Shown here: one piece after another, positions 50,201 through 63,507 of the stretch
Layout: every line of letters starts with the position of its first letter
Numbering within the stretch: position 1 is the first letter of the stretch
DNA from: Anadara kagoshimensis
Lineage: Eukaryota; Mollusca; Bivalvia; Arcoida; Arcidae
Direction of reading: 5' to 3'
Assembly: GCA_021292105.1 (NCBI GenBank)
Contig: CM037866.1
Location: 3,332,607-3,396,606 of the forward strand
DNA length: 64,000 bases
The notes under the pieces: model-generated
What the model was told of the DNA's origin: nothing
Databases searched by the model: none
Seen by the model: the letters and a program-made list of their open reading frames with translations, nothing else
Made by a program: the position numbers and the translations under genes

Positions 50201-53200
50201 TGGATACCCAGAAAAATCCCTGTAGAGTACAGTGTATTGTAAACATATCTATTTTCATAGTGTACTAATTTTCACTTATTATGCAGTCATTTGTTTTGCA
50301 CAAAATTAATACTACTGTAGGAACCACTGTGACAGTGAAATACTGTAGGAACCACTGTGACTGTGACAGTGAAATACTGTAGGAACCACTGTGACTGTGA
50401 CAGTGAAATACCCTTCATATCCATAAAAAATCAAATAAGTTTGAATAAAGATCGATATTTTTCACTTACTTGTACCTAGTCGTAACAGTAAATCTGTATG
50501 TGCATTTGCAATTAGCCCAAAATATATCTGCATAGGGTAAAACGTTGGTGCTATGGGGGTTTAACATGTTGAAAAACCATGCAAATGGCCGATTCTATTG
50601 CGCATATGACGTAAAACCTCACCAAGGACATCACATTCGGTGTAAACATCGTCATTTTCGCATGTGTAAAATCCTCATACCGCCAACATTTTCCTTTCTA
50701 CAGACATACTTTATGACAATTGCGGATACACATACAGATTTCCTGTTACGACTAGGTACAAGTAAGTGAAAAATATCAAACTTTATTCAAATTTATTTGA
50801 TTTTCTATGGATATAAAGAGTATTCCACTGTCACAGTCACAGTGGTTCCTACAGTAGGCGAAAGTTATATTATGCTAATAATTGTGTTAAAATGCATATT
50901 TAAAAACGTAAAAAAATTAATTACGCAGATATATCTAATACTGATCACATGAGCAGTTAAAAGTTAAAACTTTTAATGTCAATTCTATATCATACAGTAA
51001 AACCCCGATTCATTGCCACCATTTGTTCAGTCAAATTTTGGGGAGGCGGATAATGAAAAACATAAACAAAATGGATTTTGGGAATTCAAAATAGTGAGGC
51101 GATAAGGGAGGTGGCAAAGTTATCGAGGGGCATTATAACGAGGTTTTACTGTATATTACTATTTTCAAATTCCATTAAAAAACAACCACATCAAAATAAG
51201 GAAAATCTTTCTGATTGTATCTTTAGAATGAAATTTCATCTATATATTTTAAACAGAGAGAAAAAAAAAATTCAACAATACATGTACCGGTACTTTACAT
51301 TTTGACTAAGACATTGAATTTTAGGTTATTCCTGGACAAGTTTGACAAAAATCCATCCATAATGATGGACGATATAGAGTGGACACAGTATTGGGTGGTG
51401 GGCCAAACAGACAGGGCAATTTTTATATACCCATCCTCCCTTTGGCGTTATAAAAATGAAAAACTCACTTTGTTGAACTGTCAAAAGAATGGATGAAGAA
51501 TTTCTACTTCCTGCAGCCGTGGCAGCTGAACAAACGTAACTTCCTGAATCGCTGGTCTGAAGATTAGTGATAGTTAAAGATGGAGTCCCGGAGGTGGCAC
51601 CTGAATATCCCGCTACGTTAGTGTTTAATACAGCATTGTTGTAATACCATGTCACTGTGTATGGCTGACCGGACGCTTGGACGCTACAATCTAGAGTGAC
51701 AGCTGCCGCCACGTTTGGCTGATAAAATAATGTGTTGGCGGAAACAACGGGTAAAGCTACAAAATACATGATAAGTTACAGAAATATACAGGAACAGTAA
51801 GACATAAATTTATAATGTACCAATTAAAACTAGAACTGTCTCTCGAGAGCTAAATACCGCCCACGCCCAAATTAACTGTTTTCTCCTGATCTTGACCTTT
51901 CCGATATGAGCTTTGTTAAAGGTTATGACACACATCTGGACCATGAAGATTATTCATGTGAAGTTTTATGACAGTCATGCAAAGCAATTATGAGATATGG
52001 CCTGGGCACAATTTTACACAGACAGACAGACAGATGTATGGACATACAGTCAGAGTGATTCATATACCCCCCTCCCCACAATGAAGGGGGGGGGGGGTTA
52101 CAACAACTGGCACAGTGTAGAAGGAAATTTAAAAGTCTGAAGTTTGTCAACAAATACCAACAAAATTAATTGTGATTGTTAAAGACACATGTCATCTGGT
52201 CTTTCGTTTTGTTTTTTTTTTCCAATTTCCGATAATTTACAAAATTAGATGTGAAAAACTTCAGTTATACATATGTTCAATATAATTCCCTATCTTTTCT
52301 CAATCACAGATGTCTTCAATTATATATATACAGTAAAAGAATAATTTAGCGAAAAAGCTTACAACAAATACATGGATAGTACAAAGTCAAATGTTGGGCT
52401 CCACCACTTCTCTATATAAGTCTATAGATAACAATATAACAAAGTCACTTTATAACGACGTTAAAAAGGCTTTGTTATAAATGAATTTTACTGCATTACC
52501 ATAGCAAAGATAGCAAAGATAGCCAGTAGTTCCCACCACTTTTATGCCCACCACTTACTTGACTGTACATTCAAGCTGATTGATGACGAATTTCTACTTC
52601 CTGCCGATGTTGCCGCTGAACAAATATAAGACCCTGAGTCGGCTAACTGTAAATTTGAAATCCTCAGTGAAGGGTTATTAGATGTAGCACCACTGTATCG
52701 TCCAGAGGTTGTGGTGGACAAAAGGGCATTGTTATAGTACCAAGTCACTGTATAACTTTGACCAGAGGCCTGAACACTACACTCTAAATTCACCGACTCG
52801 GATAGTCGTGGATTGTAAAACACGGATGAAACAGAAACTGTAGGTATGACTGTGAAAATGTAAAAAAAAGATGAATAAATAAATAAATAAATTTTTTTTT
52901 ATTGTAATATTTTGAAATTTATGAGAAATTGAAAATCCTAGTCACTGAATTTACTGATTTTGTTACGGTTTTGAAAAACTGCTTACTGCCTCTAAATTGG
53001 GTCAAAATTCAATCAGAGTTCGTACAGACATTTGGACTCCAAATTTAAGGACTTTTTAGGGTCTTTTCAGGTTCTTATTTGCAAATTAGCCAAAAATATT
53101 GATTAAATCAATAAAAAATTGCTTACGTGTTCATAGTAATGACACTTGAAGTGGAGGTTGAAGTTAGGCGTTTGGTTGGGCCTGGTACCTTTAAATTGCC

Positions 53201-56200
53201 CATTTCAACGTTACTTATTTATTAATTAATTAATTTTTTTATATCTATTATATGTCTATTTGCAACCACTTAATATCAAAATACAGACACCCAACTGGCT
53301 AAATTCAAGGGCATTTAGGGCCTTCAGGATAAATTCAAGGGCTTTTTGGGTCAGACTTGTTTTTAGGGTCTTTTAAGGGCAAATCGCAAAATTTAAGGAC
53401 TTTTCCAGGCCTGTACGAACCCTGTCAATCTATTTTCATAGATTTACATATTTATCACTGTTGTTTTGGTAATTCTATTATTCTATCTATAGTTTTATTG
53501 GGAAAGGTTAGTAATTTCACTGTTTTTAGTAGTAATGGGGTTCGCAGCTGTACCACGTGATACCTTCTAATGTGTCTGCGAAAGCTTGTTTCCAATGGAC
53601 ATGAAATCGCACAATATGATGTTTTCCCGTAAAAACGACGTTATTCCGGGAAATTGGGATGTTGAGGTTTTCCAAAATGTTCCGCACATACGTTAAGAGG
53701 TACTGACCACGTGGTACAGCGGCGAACCCCATTTTACCGTATACACATACAAAATCACTGATATGTCAGACTAAACCTTGGTTTCACTATCATTCCTTTA
53801 TTTTCCCAATGAGTGATGGCCAAGCTAATTTTTACAATCTTAATGGAGCTCAAAGTTACAATTTTGGGTAGAATTAGAATTAGAATACAGTCAAACCTGT
53901 CTATAAAGACCACCCTAAGGAACCAGTAAAAGTGGCCTTTATGGGCAGGTGGCCTTTGTATACAGGTTCAAATAATATGAATAAAAAAGAACTGGGATAC
54001 AATTCTACTGGCCTTTATAAGCAGATGGCCCTCATATAGAGGTGGCCTTTAAGGCAGATCGGACTGTACTATTACAAGGATGAGTGAGTGAGGATTGAGT
54101 GAGTAATGGTGTTTTAACGTCCCAGTCAAGAATATCTCACTTATATTGAGACGTCGCCAGCAATAGGCGAAGGTGCAGAAATTTTGCCTGTGCGTTGCGC
54201 TGATGGCATTATACAGCAGGGTTCTTCAGCTTGCCAAGCCCACTGTGACACGGGACCTCGTTTATTTTAAGTTCCCATCCGAAAGAACTGTGACTTTCAT
54301 TTCGTGATGCCGAGTGCTTGGCGAAAGAACAGTCACTACCCACTTTCAAGTCTTGGGTCAGACCCGGCCGAGGATCGAACCCACGACATTCCACTTACGG
54401 AGCGAGAACTCTACCAACTGAGCTACTGCAGTGGTCGGATCCTCAAAATAACACATTAAATTCCTAAATATCTTACAAATTAACAAAATTATAAAGATTC
54501 CATTTTGCTAGATAAGTAATTTACGGAATGATTGTGAAACGCAGGTCAGCACCCTAGACACTTCAGTCCAAAATGATGGACTTTAAGATACGATTCTCTG
54601 CCTGGCACTCAGTATAAAGTGGACATGAGGCTCAGATAAAAATTTTCCAAACTGCTTGGCACTGTGCCAAGTAATCAGGTGTTGCATACTTGGCCCAAAG
54701 TTGTAGTAACTTAGCACATGAGATAAAAATGTAATTCTATTTTATGTAATTTTCTAAATTTTAGCTTCACATTTTGACAATTTAATTTGAATCAAGGATG
54801 ATGTATAACAAATGAGCTGCTTGGCACTGGGGCGAGTGTGAATAAAATCCAACTCATCACTGGATCATTTTTATCACAGTGCCATTTCATATCATTCACA
54901 ATAAAAAGTTGAGTGCTTTATCTGCTTACTCTATTCAATCACCTAGGTTACAGAAAACCTAAAAGAAAAATTACCTTGTTGTACGCTGACACTGACAGTT
55001 GACGAATTACGGCTTCCACCAGAGGTCGCCGCTGAACAAATATACGAGCCAGAATCACTGATCTGCACATTAGCGATGGTCAAGGACGGAGTTCCACTGA
55101 CACCACCAGAGTAGCGGCCAATGTTTGTAGACAAAATGGCATTGTTATAATACCACTGGACGGTGTATGTTTGACCAGGAGCCTGAACGGTACAGTCTAG
55201 AGTTAGGGTCTCGGTCACTCTAGGATTATATGACACTGATGACACTGTAACGGTTGGTAAAGCTGGAATAAATAAATCAATAAATCAATAATTTAGTATC
55301 ATAAATAATTATTTAATGACAATCGTTCAATAAATCAATCATTCAATCATTTAAATATATATCAATGTCTTATGAAACTTGAATATACTATAGTGCAACA
55401 CCTCAAATACCTTGGAAAATACAGCTGGGGAGCAAATTTATTAAGGGCTATAACTCTGTTCACAATTACATTAGATGTTCCCATTCACAAAGGATTGAGA
55501 GACAGCCCTACAAGAAGAAAATTAATAAAGAACCATAATTCTGTTCACAATTACATAAGTTGTTCCCATTCACAAAGGATTGAGAGATAGCGCTATGGGA
55601 AGAAAATTATCAAGGGTCATAACTCTGTTCATAATTACATTAATTGTTCCCATTCACAAAGGATTGAGAGATACATGAAATAGCACTACAGGAAGAAAAT
55701 TAATCAAGGACCATAACTCTGTTCACAATTACATTGGGTGTTCCCATTCACAAAGGATTGAGAGATAGCGCTACGGGAAAAAAAATTATCAAGGACCATA
55801 ACTCTGTTTACAATTACATAAGTTGTTGCCATTCACAAAGGATTGAGAGATAGCGCTACGGGAAGAAAATTTATCAAAGGCCATAACTCTGTTTACAATT
55901 ACATTAGTTGTTGCCATTCACAAAGGATTGAGAGATAGCGCAACGGGAAAAAAATTATCAAGGGCCATAACTCTGTTCACAATTACATTAGTTGTTGCCA
56001 TTCACAAAGGATTGAGAGATAGCACAACGGGAAAAAAATTATCAAGGGCCATAACTCTGTTCACAATTACATTAGTTGTTCCCATACACAAAGGATTGAG
56101 AGACAGCCCTGCAGGAAGAAAATTTGTCAAGGGCCACAACTCTGTAAACAGAAGGTTTTAATCCTGATGTTAAATGGATATGAATACTGAATGTCTAAAT

Positions 56201-59200
56201 AAAGTGATGATAAAAGGAACAACATACTGACAGCCAAACAGGACAATTTTTTTATCCCCAAAAATCTTTGACAAGGTGGAGGTGGGGTGGGTAGTTGCAG
56301 AGCTGCCAACCCTATTTTGTGTAATTGCGGGTCCGACTGAAATCCACTTAAAGGAGGGGGTTTCGGTTGCATCCCTCTCAAAAGAACTGAAAATTAGAGA
56401 TAAAATTTTAAAATATGATGCATTGCCATGTGATTTCTTAGAGAAATGGATACAGTTTACACGTAGTGATTTTTCACCTGATAATGGCACAAAATTAATC
56501 CACTGTATCCTTAGCCCACCCATGTAATCACTCAAATTTGCTGAGAATTATCAGGTGGATTCGAGTAGTAATAAATGAACACTGCAAATCCTCAAACTCT
56601 ATGGTCATTTGCAGGTCAGCCCCTTTCTTGGTAGGTCAGTGAAAATTTATTTCCAAATGAGGGTCGGACCCGCAGGTTGCGAGTCAGTTGGCAGCACTGT
56701 AGTTCTGGGATTCAGAGCACTATTCTAAGGTATCTTTGCTGCATACCTGAACCAAAAATAAATTCTATAAAAAGACCATCTGGGTATAAATTCCATATTT
56801 CTAAAGGCCCTTATATGAGTTAAAGAATCTGGACTGTGTCTGTGTCACAAATTTTCTTTACTCAACTCAACTTTAAAGTCTCATGATTGGTATTTTAAAA
56901 CAGGTTTTACTGTACAGTGAAACCAAAATTCATTGCCACCATTTGTTAAGTCAAATATTGGCATTATAAAGGGGTTTGAGGATAAGTTGGTGGAGGCAGA
57001 TAAAGAAAAACATAAACAAAATGGATTTCCGAACTTCAAAATAGTGTGGCAATAAGCGAGGTGGCAAAGTTATTGAGGGGCATTATAACGAGGTTTTACT
57101 GTGGCAATAAGCAAGGTGGCAAACTTATTGAGGGGCATTATAATGAGGTTTTACTGTGGCAATAAGCGAGGTGGCAAAGTTATTGAGGGACATTTTAACG
57201 AGGTTTTACTGTGTCAATAAGCGAGGTGGCAAAGTTATTGAGGGGCATTATAACGAGGTTTTACTGTGGCAATAAGCGAGGTGGCAAACTTATTGAGGGG
57301 CATTATAATGAGGTTTTACTGTGGCAATAAGTGAGGTGGCAAAGTTATTGAGGGCCATTATAACGAGGTTTTACTGTAGTGATAAGCGAGGTGGCAAAGT
57401 TATTGAGGGGCATTATAACAAGGTTTTACTGTGGCGATAAGCGAGGTGGCAAAGTTATTGAGGGGCATTATAATGAGGTTTTACTGTGGCAATAAGCGAG
57501 GTGGCAAAGTTATTGAGGGGCATTATAATGAGGTTTTACTGTGGCAATAAGCGAGGTAACAAAGTTATTGAGGGGCATTGTAATGAGGTTTTACTATGGC
57601 AATAAGCGAGGTGGCAAAGTTATTGAGGGGCATTATAATGAGGTTTTACTGTGGCAATAAGCGAGGTAACAAAGTTATTGAGGGGCATTATAATGAGGTT
57701 TTACTATGGCAATAAGTGAGGTGGCAAAGTTATTGAGGGGCATTATAACAAGGTTTTACTGTGGCAATAAGTGAGGTGGCAAAGTTATTGAGGGGCATTA
57801 TAATGAGGTTTTACTGTGGCAATAAGTGAGGTGGCAATAAGTGAGGTGGCAAACTTATTGAGGGGCATTATAATGAGGTTTTACTGTGGCAATAAGTGAG
57901 GTGGCAAAGTTATTGAGGGGCATTATAATGAGGTTTTACTGTATATGTTAGAGGTAGGCATAAGAATTTTTTTTAATGCTATAAAATTCAATTTTTCTTT
58001 GTTTTCAATCATTTTGATCTATTCTGTTGTTTTTGTATGATTGGATTGACCCTTAATGATGTCCTCCTATTGTGGAAGATGTACAGAGGCCTTTAAATCC
58101 CTACGCCATAACAATGATAATATTTTACTTTCTACAGATACTGTATATGCTTATATTTCGCTGTGGTTTTATTTTCCCTATATTGGCGGACCAGTGTATC
58201 CCCGCGAAAATAAAACGGGAGCGAAAGTACATGCATGTTACCAACCCATTAACGTTGCTAGAATTGTTTTTCTTTAATCAGATAAGAGGGTGAAAATATG
58301 ACACCCCAAATATACTAAGTCATTGTCAAAACACGAAAATTTGACACTGTGAAAATAAAGCTATTGACAGTATACTGTTGTTTAAATTGTTGATTTGTCA
58401 TTGAAAAAAAAATTACTAATTGATTTATAAGAAACAAAATATTTTTTGCTATGGAGTGGAAGTATGAAAGAATCGGACAATTTGTCCATGTAATCAGATA
58501 AGTTCCTATGTCGGCAAACAGTGTAAATAAATAACACAGAAATAATTTGAAGATTAATAGAATCTATCATGAGTATCCATGCAGGATAGGGAAATCTTAC
58601 CTAAGGGGTTGAATATTTCAGTCGGAGACGAGGCTAGCCAAGATTTCCCTATCCTACATGGATAAACTCATGATTTTTTTCCCATTTTGATGACAATTTT
58701 TGGCTTGAAGTATCAGTAACATCCACATTGACGCCATCTTTGCAAATCCAACTTTGTTATTTAACGTTTTACACAAAAATAAATATGACCATCGGACAGA
58801 ATGTACCTGATTTTGGTTTATACAAATAGTATAAACTAGAAAACAAAGCCATTTATTCTAATCTCCTAAAATAAACATTTGAAACACAGTGAAAATATTT
58901 AAATTTTGGAGACTCGGGTGTCATTTTCCCACAAGACGACGTCATGTCTCCACGATATGACGTCATTCAATTGTCCTTTGATTGTGACGTCACTGAAAGC
59001 CGCACGTAGAGGTGAAGATAAGCACGTGGAGATGAAGATAGAAATTTCTTCCATCGTTTCTGCAAGCGGAAATCTCTATCTCCAACATAGGAAGATGGAA
59101 GAAAAATATCTTTAATATCATGGATATAATTCCTACCAAACAGGATAATTTTTTATTTGATTAAAAATTAATAAAATTTAATCATAGTGAAATAAAATAT

Positions 59201-62200
59201 TAAAATATATTAAAATATATCATACTTAAATAAATACTTTATTGGATGAAAACCACTTACCCCAAACTGTATGATCGCCAATTCTGGAAATTTTTAGGTG
59301 CTAACTTTACAAGAGTATAGGTTTTTTTTAACTGAAATTCAATCGCGTAAATTACACATGTGCAAAAATTACATGGGTTTTTACGGTAATTCACTGTACA
59401 AAATAATCAATTCTTTTATACTTCTATACATCTATACATTACAAAAAGACAAATTAATTTTATTTCTACTTACTGGCTTGAACGTTCAGGGTGATAGTTG
59501 AACTATTACGAGATCCTCCTGACGTTGTTGCAGAACAAACGTACGATCCAGAATCGCTTAACTGTGCATTCATTATGGTCAGTGATGGGCTGCCGAACAG
59601 ACCACCGGAGTAACGCAGGATGTTAGGTGTCAGAAAAGCAGTGTTGTAGTACCACTGGACAGTGTACATCTGATTAGAGGCCTCAACATTACAAGCCAGA
59701 GTGACCATGTCTCCTAACTTAGGCTGGTAAAAAACTGTTGGTGCTGTCACAGTAGGTATAACTAAAAACAGGAAAGCAGAAAGTGTAATCAATGAAAAAC
59801 AAAATATATTTTATTTGAGAACTCCTAAGTTTGGTTGGTAAAAAATTATTGGTAAGACTGAAATTAAGAAAATCATGCATACACTAACACTTACGACCAC
59901 TGCGGTAGCTCAGTTGGTAGAGTGCTTGCTCCATAAGTGTGTTCGATCCCCGGCCGGGTTTGATCCAAGACTTGAAAGTGGGTAGTGACTGTTTTTTCGC
60001 CAAGCACTCGACATTACGAAATGAAAGTCACAGTTCTTTCAGATGGGAACTTAAAATAAATGAGGTCCTGTGTCACAGTGGGCTTGGCATGCTAAAGAAC
60101 CCTGCTGTATAATGCCATCAGCGCAACGCACAGGCAAAATTTCTGCACCTTTGCCTATAGCTGGCGATGTCTCAATATAAGTGAAATATTCTTGACTGGG
60201 ACGTTAAACACCATTACTCAACTAACACCTCCACTAGTAACAGTGTAAGACAGGGATTTCTCACACAAGTGACATGGAAATCCCTTGTTTATACCCATGT
60301 GGGATTTCCTTGTCTCACCCGGCCTAGGGTTGAGACAGGCTACACGCCGAATTCCCTGTGTAGTTATACCTGCTCAAAATTTATCGTTGACAGGACTTAA
60401 TAAATTGAGAAAAGTTTTGAAGTCAACCAACAATTTTTAAAAACTAATGGCGTCATAATCATTTTACGTAAGAAAGACAACAAAAACCGATTACTCATTT
60501 TCGGTGGGCATGGATGGGGACATGAAAACTGAACATTTGATGCAAATGTTTCTTTACAAATCATGTTGCAAATGTGTGAGTAAAAGAATCAGTAACAGGG
60601 TAAGACAGAGATATCTCACTAAAGCTCGTTCTGGACAGGAAAATATTCATCCTCGGTTGAGATATCTCTGTCTTACCCCGTTACCGGTGTAAGATTCTAT
60701 TAATCTCAAATGCAAGTAAATATCAACAAGCTTTAGCGAGTTCTTCACATTGAAAATATTCATGCAAGTTTGAGATATCTCTGTCTTACACTGTAACTGG
60801 TGTATGATTCTTTTTTATCTGAAAAGATTGTTCGTGTGATCTATCTCAACCAGGACAAGACAAGGAAATCTAGCAATGGTGAAATGGCTAGATTCCCTCG
60901 TCACATGTGTGAGAAATGCACATGTGATTGTATCCAGTAGAAATTGGTTGAAATCTCAAATTGTCACAAAAATATTTTTTGTCTTTAAAATATATAAAAA
61001 TTCATTCTCTTTCTTTTCACAAAATTTTACTTAAAAAATTTATGATGTAGCTATTCACGTATCATCCAATTGTAAATCTGCGCAAAACTACTTTAATTTG
61101 CAAAATTTATCGGAAATTCTAACAATATAGGAACCTTAAGTCAAGTACAATTTTTCAGTCACATGCAGTTTAAATATAGTATTCATTTGCTTGTTCTATA
61201 AAATATCTGTCTCCATGTTGAGCACTGTGTTGTTGATAAAGGCACACAGGTACCTGTTTTCACGGCAATGATCGTGGTATAATGATGACGTCGTTCTTCC
61301 AACTGTTAAGTCACAATACTAAAAATGTTGACGTGGAGATTTTGACCAATTTCTACTTGATACAATCACACATCTCCTTCCAATGATGATGCTTTGCACC
61401 AAGTTTCGAAAAAATAGTGCTTCAGACTTTTTTACAAGAAATATTTGGATGGACAGAAGGAAGGATTGAAAGATGGATGGGATGGACAGGAAGTGATTAA
61501 ACTGACAAATTTACTATAATCTTTCTTCAAAAGGCGGGGGAAAAATTCTAAAAAAATAAATTAAGTTCATTTTTCTCTATTGATAAATATATAATATACA
61601 TGTACATGTAGTTGGAATGAATTAAAGGCCCATAACTCACTATCTTGTACATTGACACTAATGGTTGACCCATTGCTGCTCCCAGCTGAAGTGGCCGCAG
61701 AACAGATATACGACCCTGTATCACTGGTCTGAACATTGATGATGGTCAGCGAGGGGGTATTAGACACAGCTCCAGTATATCGTACGCGGCTGGTATCTAA
61801 AACAGCATTGTTATAATACCACTGGACAGAGTAGGACTGCCCGGAAGCTTGGACACTGCAGTCTAACGTAACTGTCTCTGCAACTTTTGGCTGGTAGAAG
61901 AATGTTGTCACGGTAACCACAGGTAATGCTAAAAAAACAAAAAATATATTAATGAAACTTTGATCAAACATGGCACATTGGAATTGTGGATTTTAAATTT
62001 GAATGGTTGTTTTTTTTAGTTTTTGGAATTCAAAATCATGAATTATTGATTAGAATTTCACATTCATGTCAAGAATGTTTTACTTATATCTGAACATCAC
62101 CAGCTATAGGTGATGTGACAGAAATTTGTATCTTTTAGATGCATTCAGAGAAGTGTGTAGAGAGAGTTCTTGAACATGCTATGCCTATTGTAGCGTTATT

Positions 62201-63476
62201 GTGGCACAGGGCATCAGTTTTTAAGGTCTATTCTGAAGGTCCCCATGACAAAGAGAAATGCAGAGTCCCCAGTCAAGATTTCATCACTTATTTTCATGCT
62301 GTCAGTTCTCACGGTTCTGAGATGGTAGAGGAAACCAATGCGTCCAGACAAAACCTATGACCTTTTGCAAATACAGGGATTTTTCTGACCTTTTTGGGAA
62401 AAGGACCTTGGGATGAAATTGGGAAAATGCTCAACAAAAATTTAATTTTGGAAATATTAGAAATTCTAGACCAAATTGTCAAAGAAAATATGGACATGCC
62501 AGGGATTTATCAGGGTCTTTTGGGAAAAGGCCCTAAACTAAAAATTGGGAAAAACAATCAACTTTTTGCTCATTTTGGGAAAACATTTATGGCCAGACTT
62601 CAGCTATGTATCTGGAACGATTTTCTAATTTCTAATTGGGAATTTTTTCAGCCCATTTTGGGAAAAAATCAATGTTTTTCCATTGGGAATGGGGCTGAAT
62701 TTTTAGGCCCTTGATAAATCCCTGTAATATAACAACAAATTCTCTCACACTAGGAAAATGTCCCAAAAGGAATTCAAACACAGCAAGAGACAGGGTAATC
62801 CATTAGGCCAAATTTTTGCACATTAAAATTTGGCTCTTGCGGGATTCTAATCGCAGATGGCGAGAGTCTATGGAACCTGTAAGTCAGCATTTTAGATCAT
62901 ATATCCGGTCTCCCAATGACAAAGATAAAACTGTTACTACCAATAATAAATCTGTACTATTCCCAAAACGTTTTTTGTAGTCGCTGCATTAAACTTTATA
63001 TCATTTGGGAACACAGCCCAACCTGCCTTAAAGGCCACCTCCATATAAGGATCACCTGCTTATAAAGGCCAGTAGAATCGTATCCCAAGTGTTTGTTATT
63101 CATATTATTTGAACCTGTATATAAAGGCTACCTGCCCATAATGGCCATTTTTACTGTTTCCCTTTGGTGGCCTTTATAGACAGGTTTGACTGTAAATAAA
63201 TCTTAGAGACATATTTTTTTTAACACTTTTAAAACTTTTCCAGGTTTACAGCATGGTTTTTAACACTTGACTTTATTTAAAATTTCCTGACACCTCCCCG
63301 TTATAATTCATTTTTCCTCTGACCATTCTACGCACTTCAAAACAAGAATGAGGCTAGCAAGAACAAAATATGAACATTTATATTTTTGCCATCACATCGT
63401 TAATAAAGATGGCAAACTGCAAAAGTAATAAAATAAAAAAATTGGGGAAAAAAATAATGCTCTAATTCAAAAGTTT

Positions 63477-63507
<31 letters not shown>

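Noticed and set aside
56276..56527. An 83-aa frame that looks protein-like
   Set aside because: No splice sites in phase with gene 2, wrong strand for it, and it lies among repeats; no family resemblance.
57046..57941. CRISPR-like regular repeats
   Set aside because: Units are directly adjacent with no unique spacers, the context is animal DNA, and the unit is the end of a MITE.
59895..59970. A possible tRNA gene (TAGCTCAGTTGGTAGAG and GTTCGATCCC)
   Set aside because: The same head is joined to the same ~330-bp body at other sites, so it is a SINE, and the acceptor stem is not closed.
62139..62714. Two plus-strand frames of 73 and 106 aa
   Set aside because: The second follows the hAT-like MITE text (GGGAAAA repeats); the first has no supporting context.
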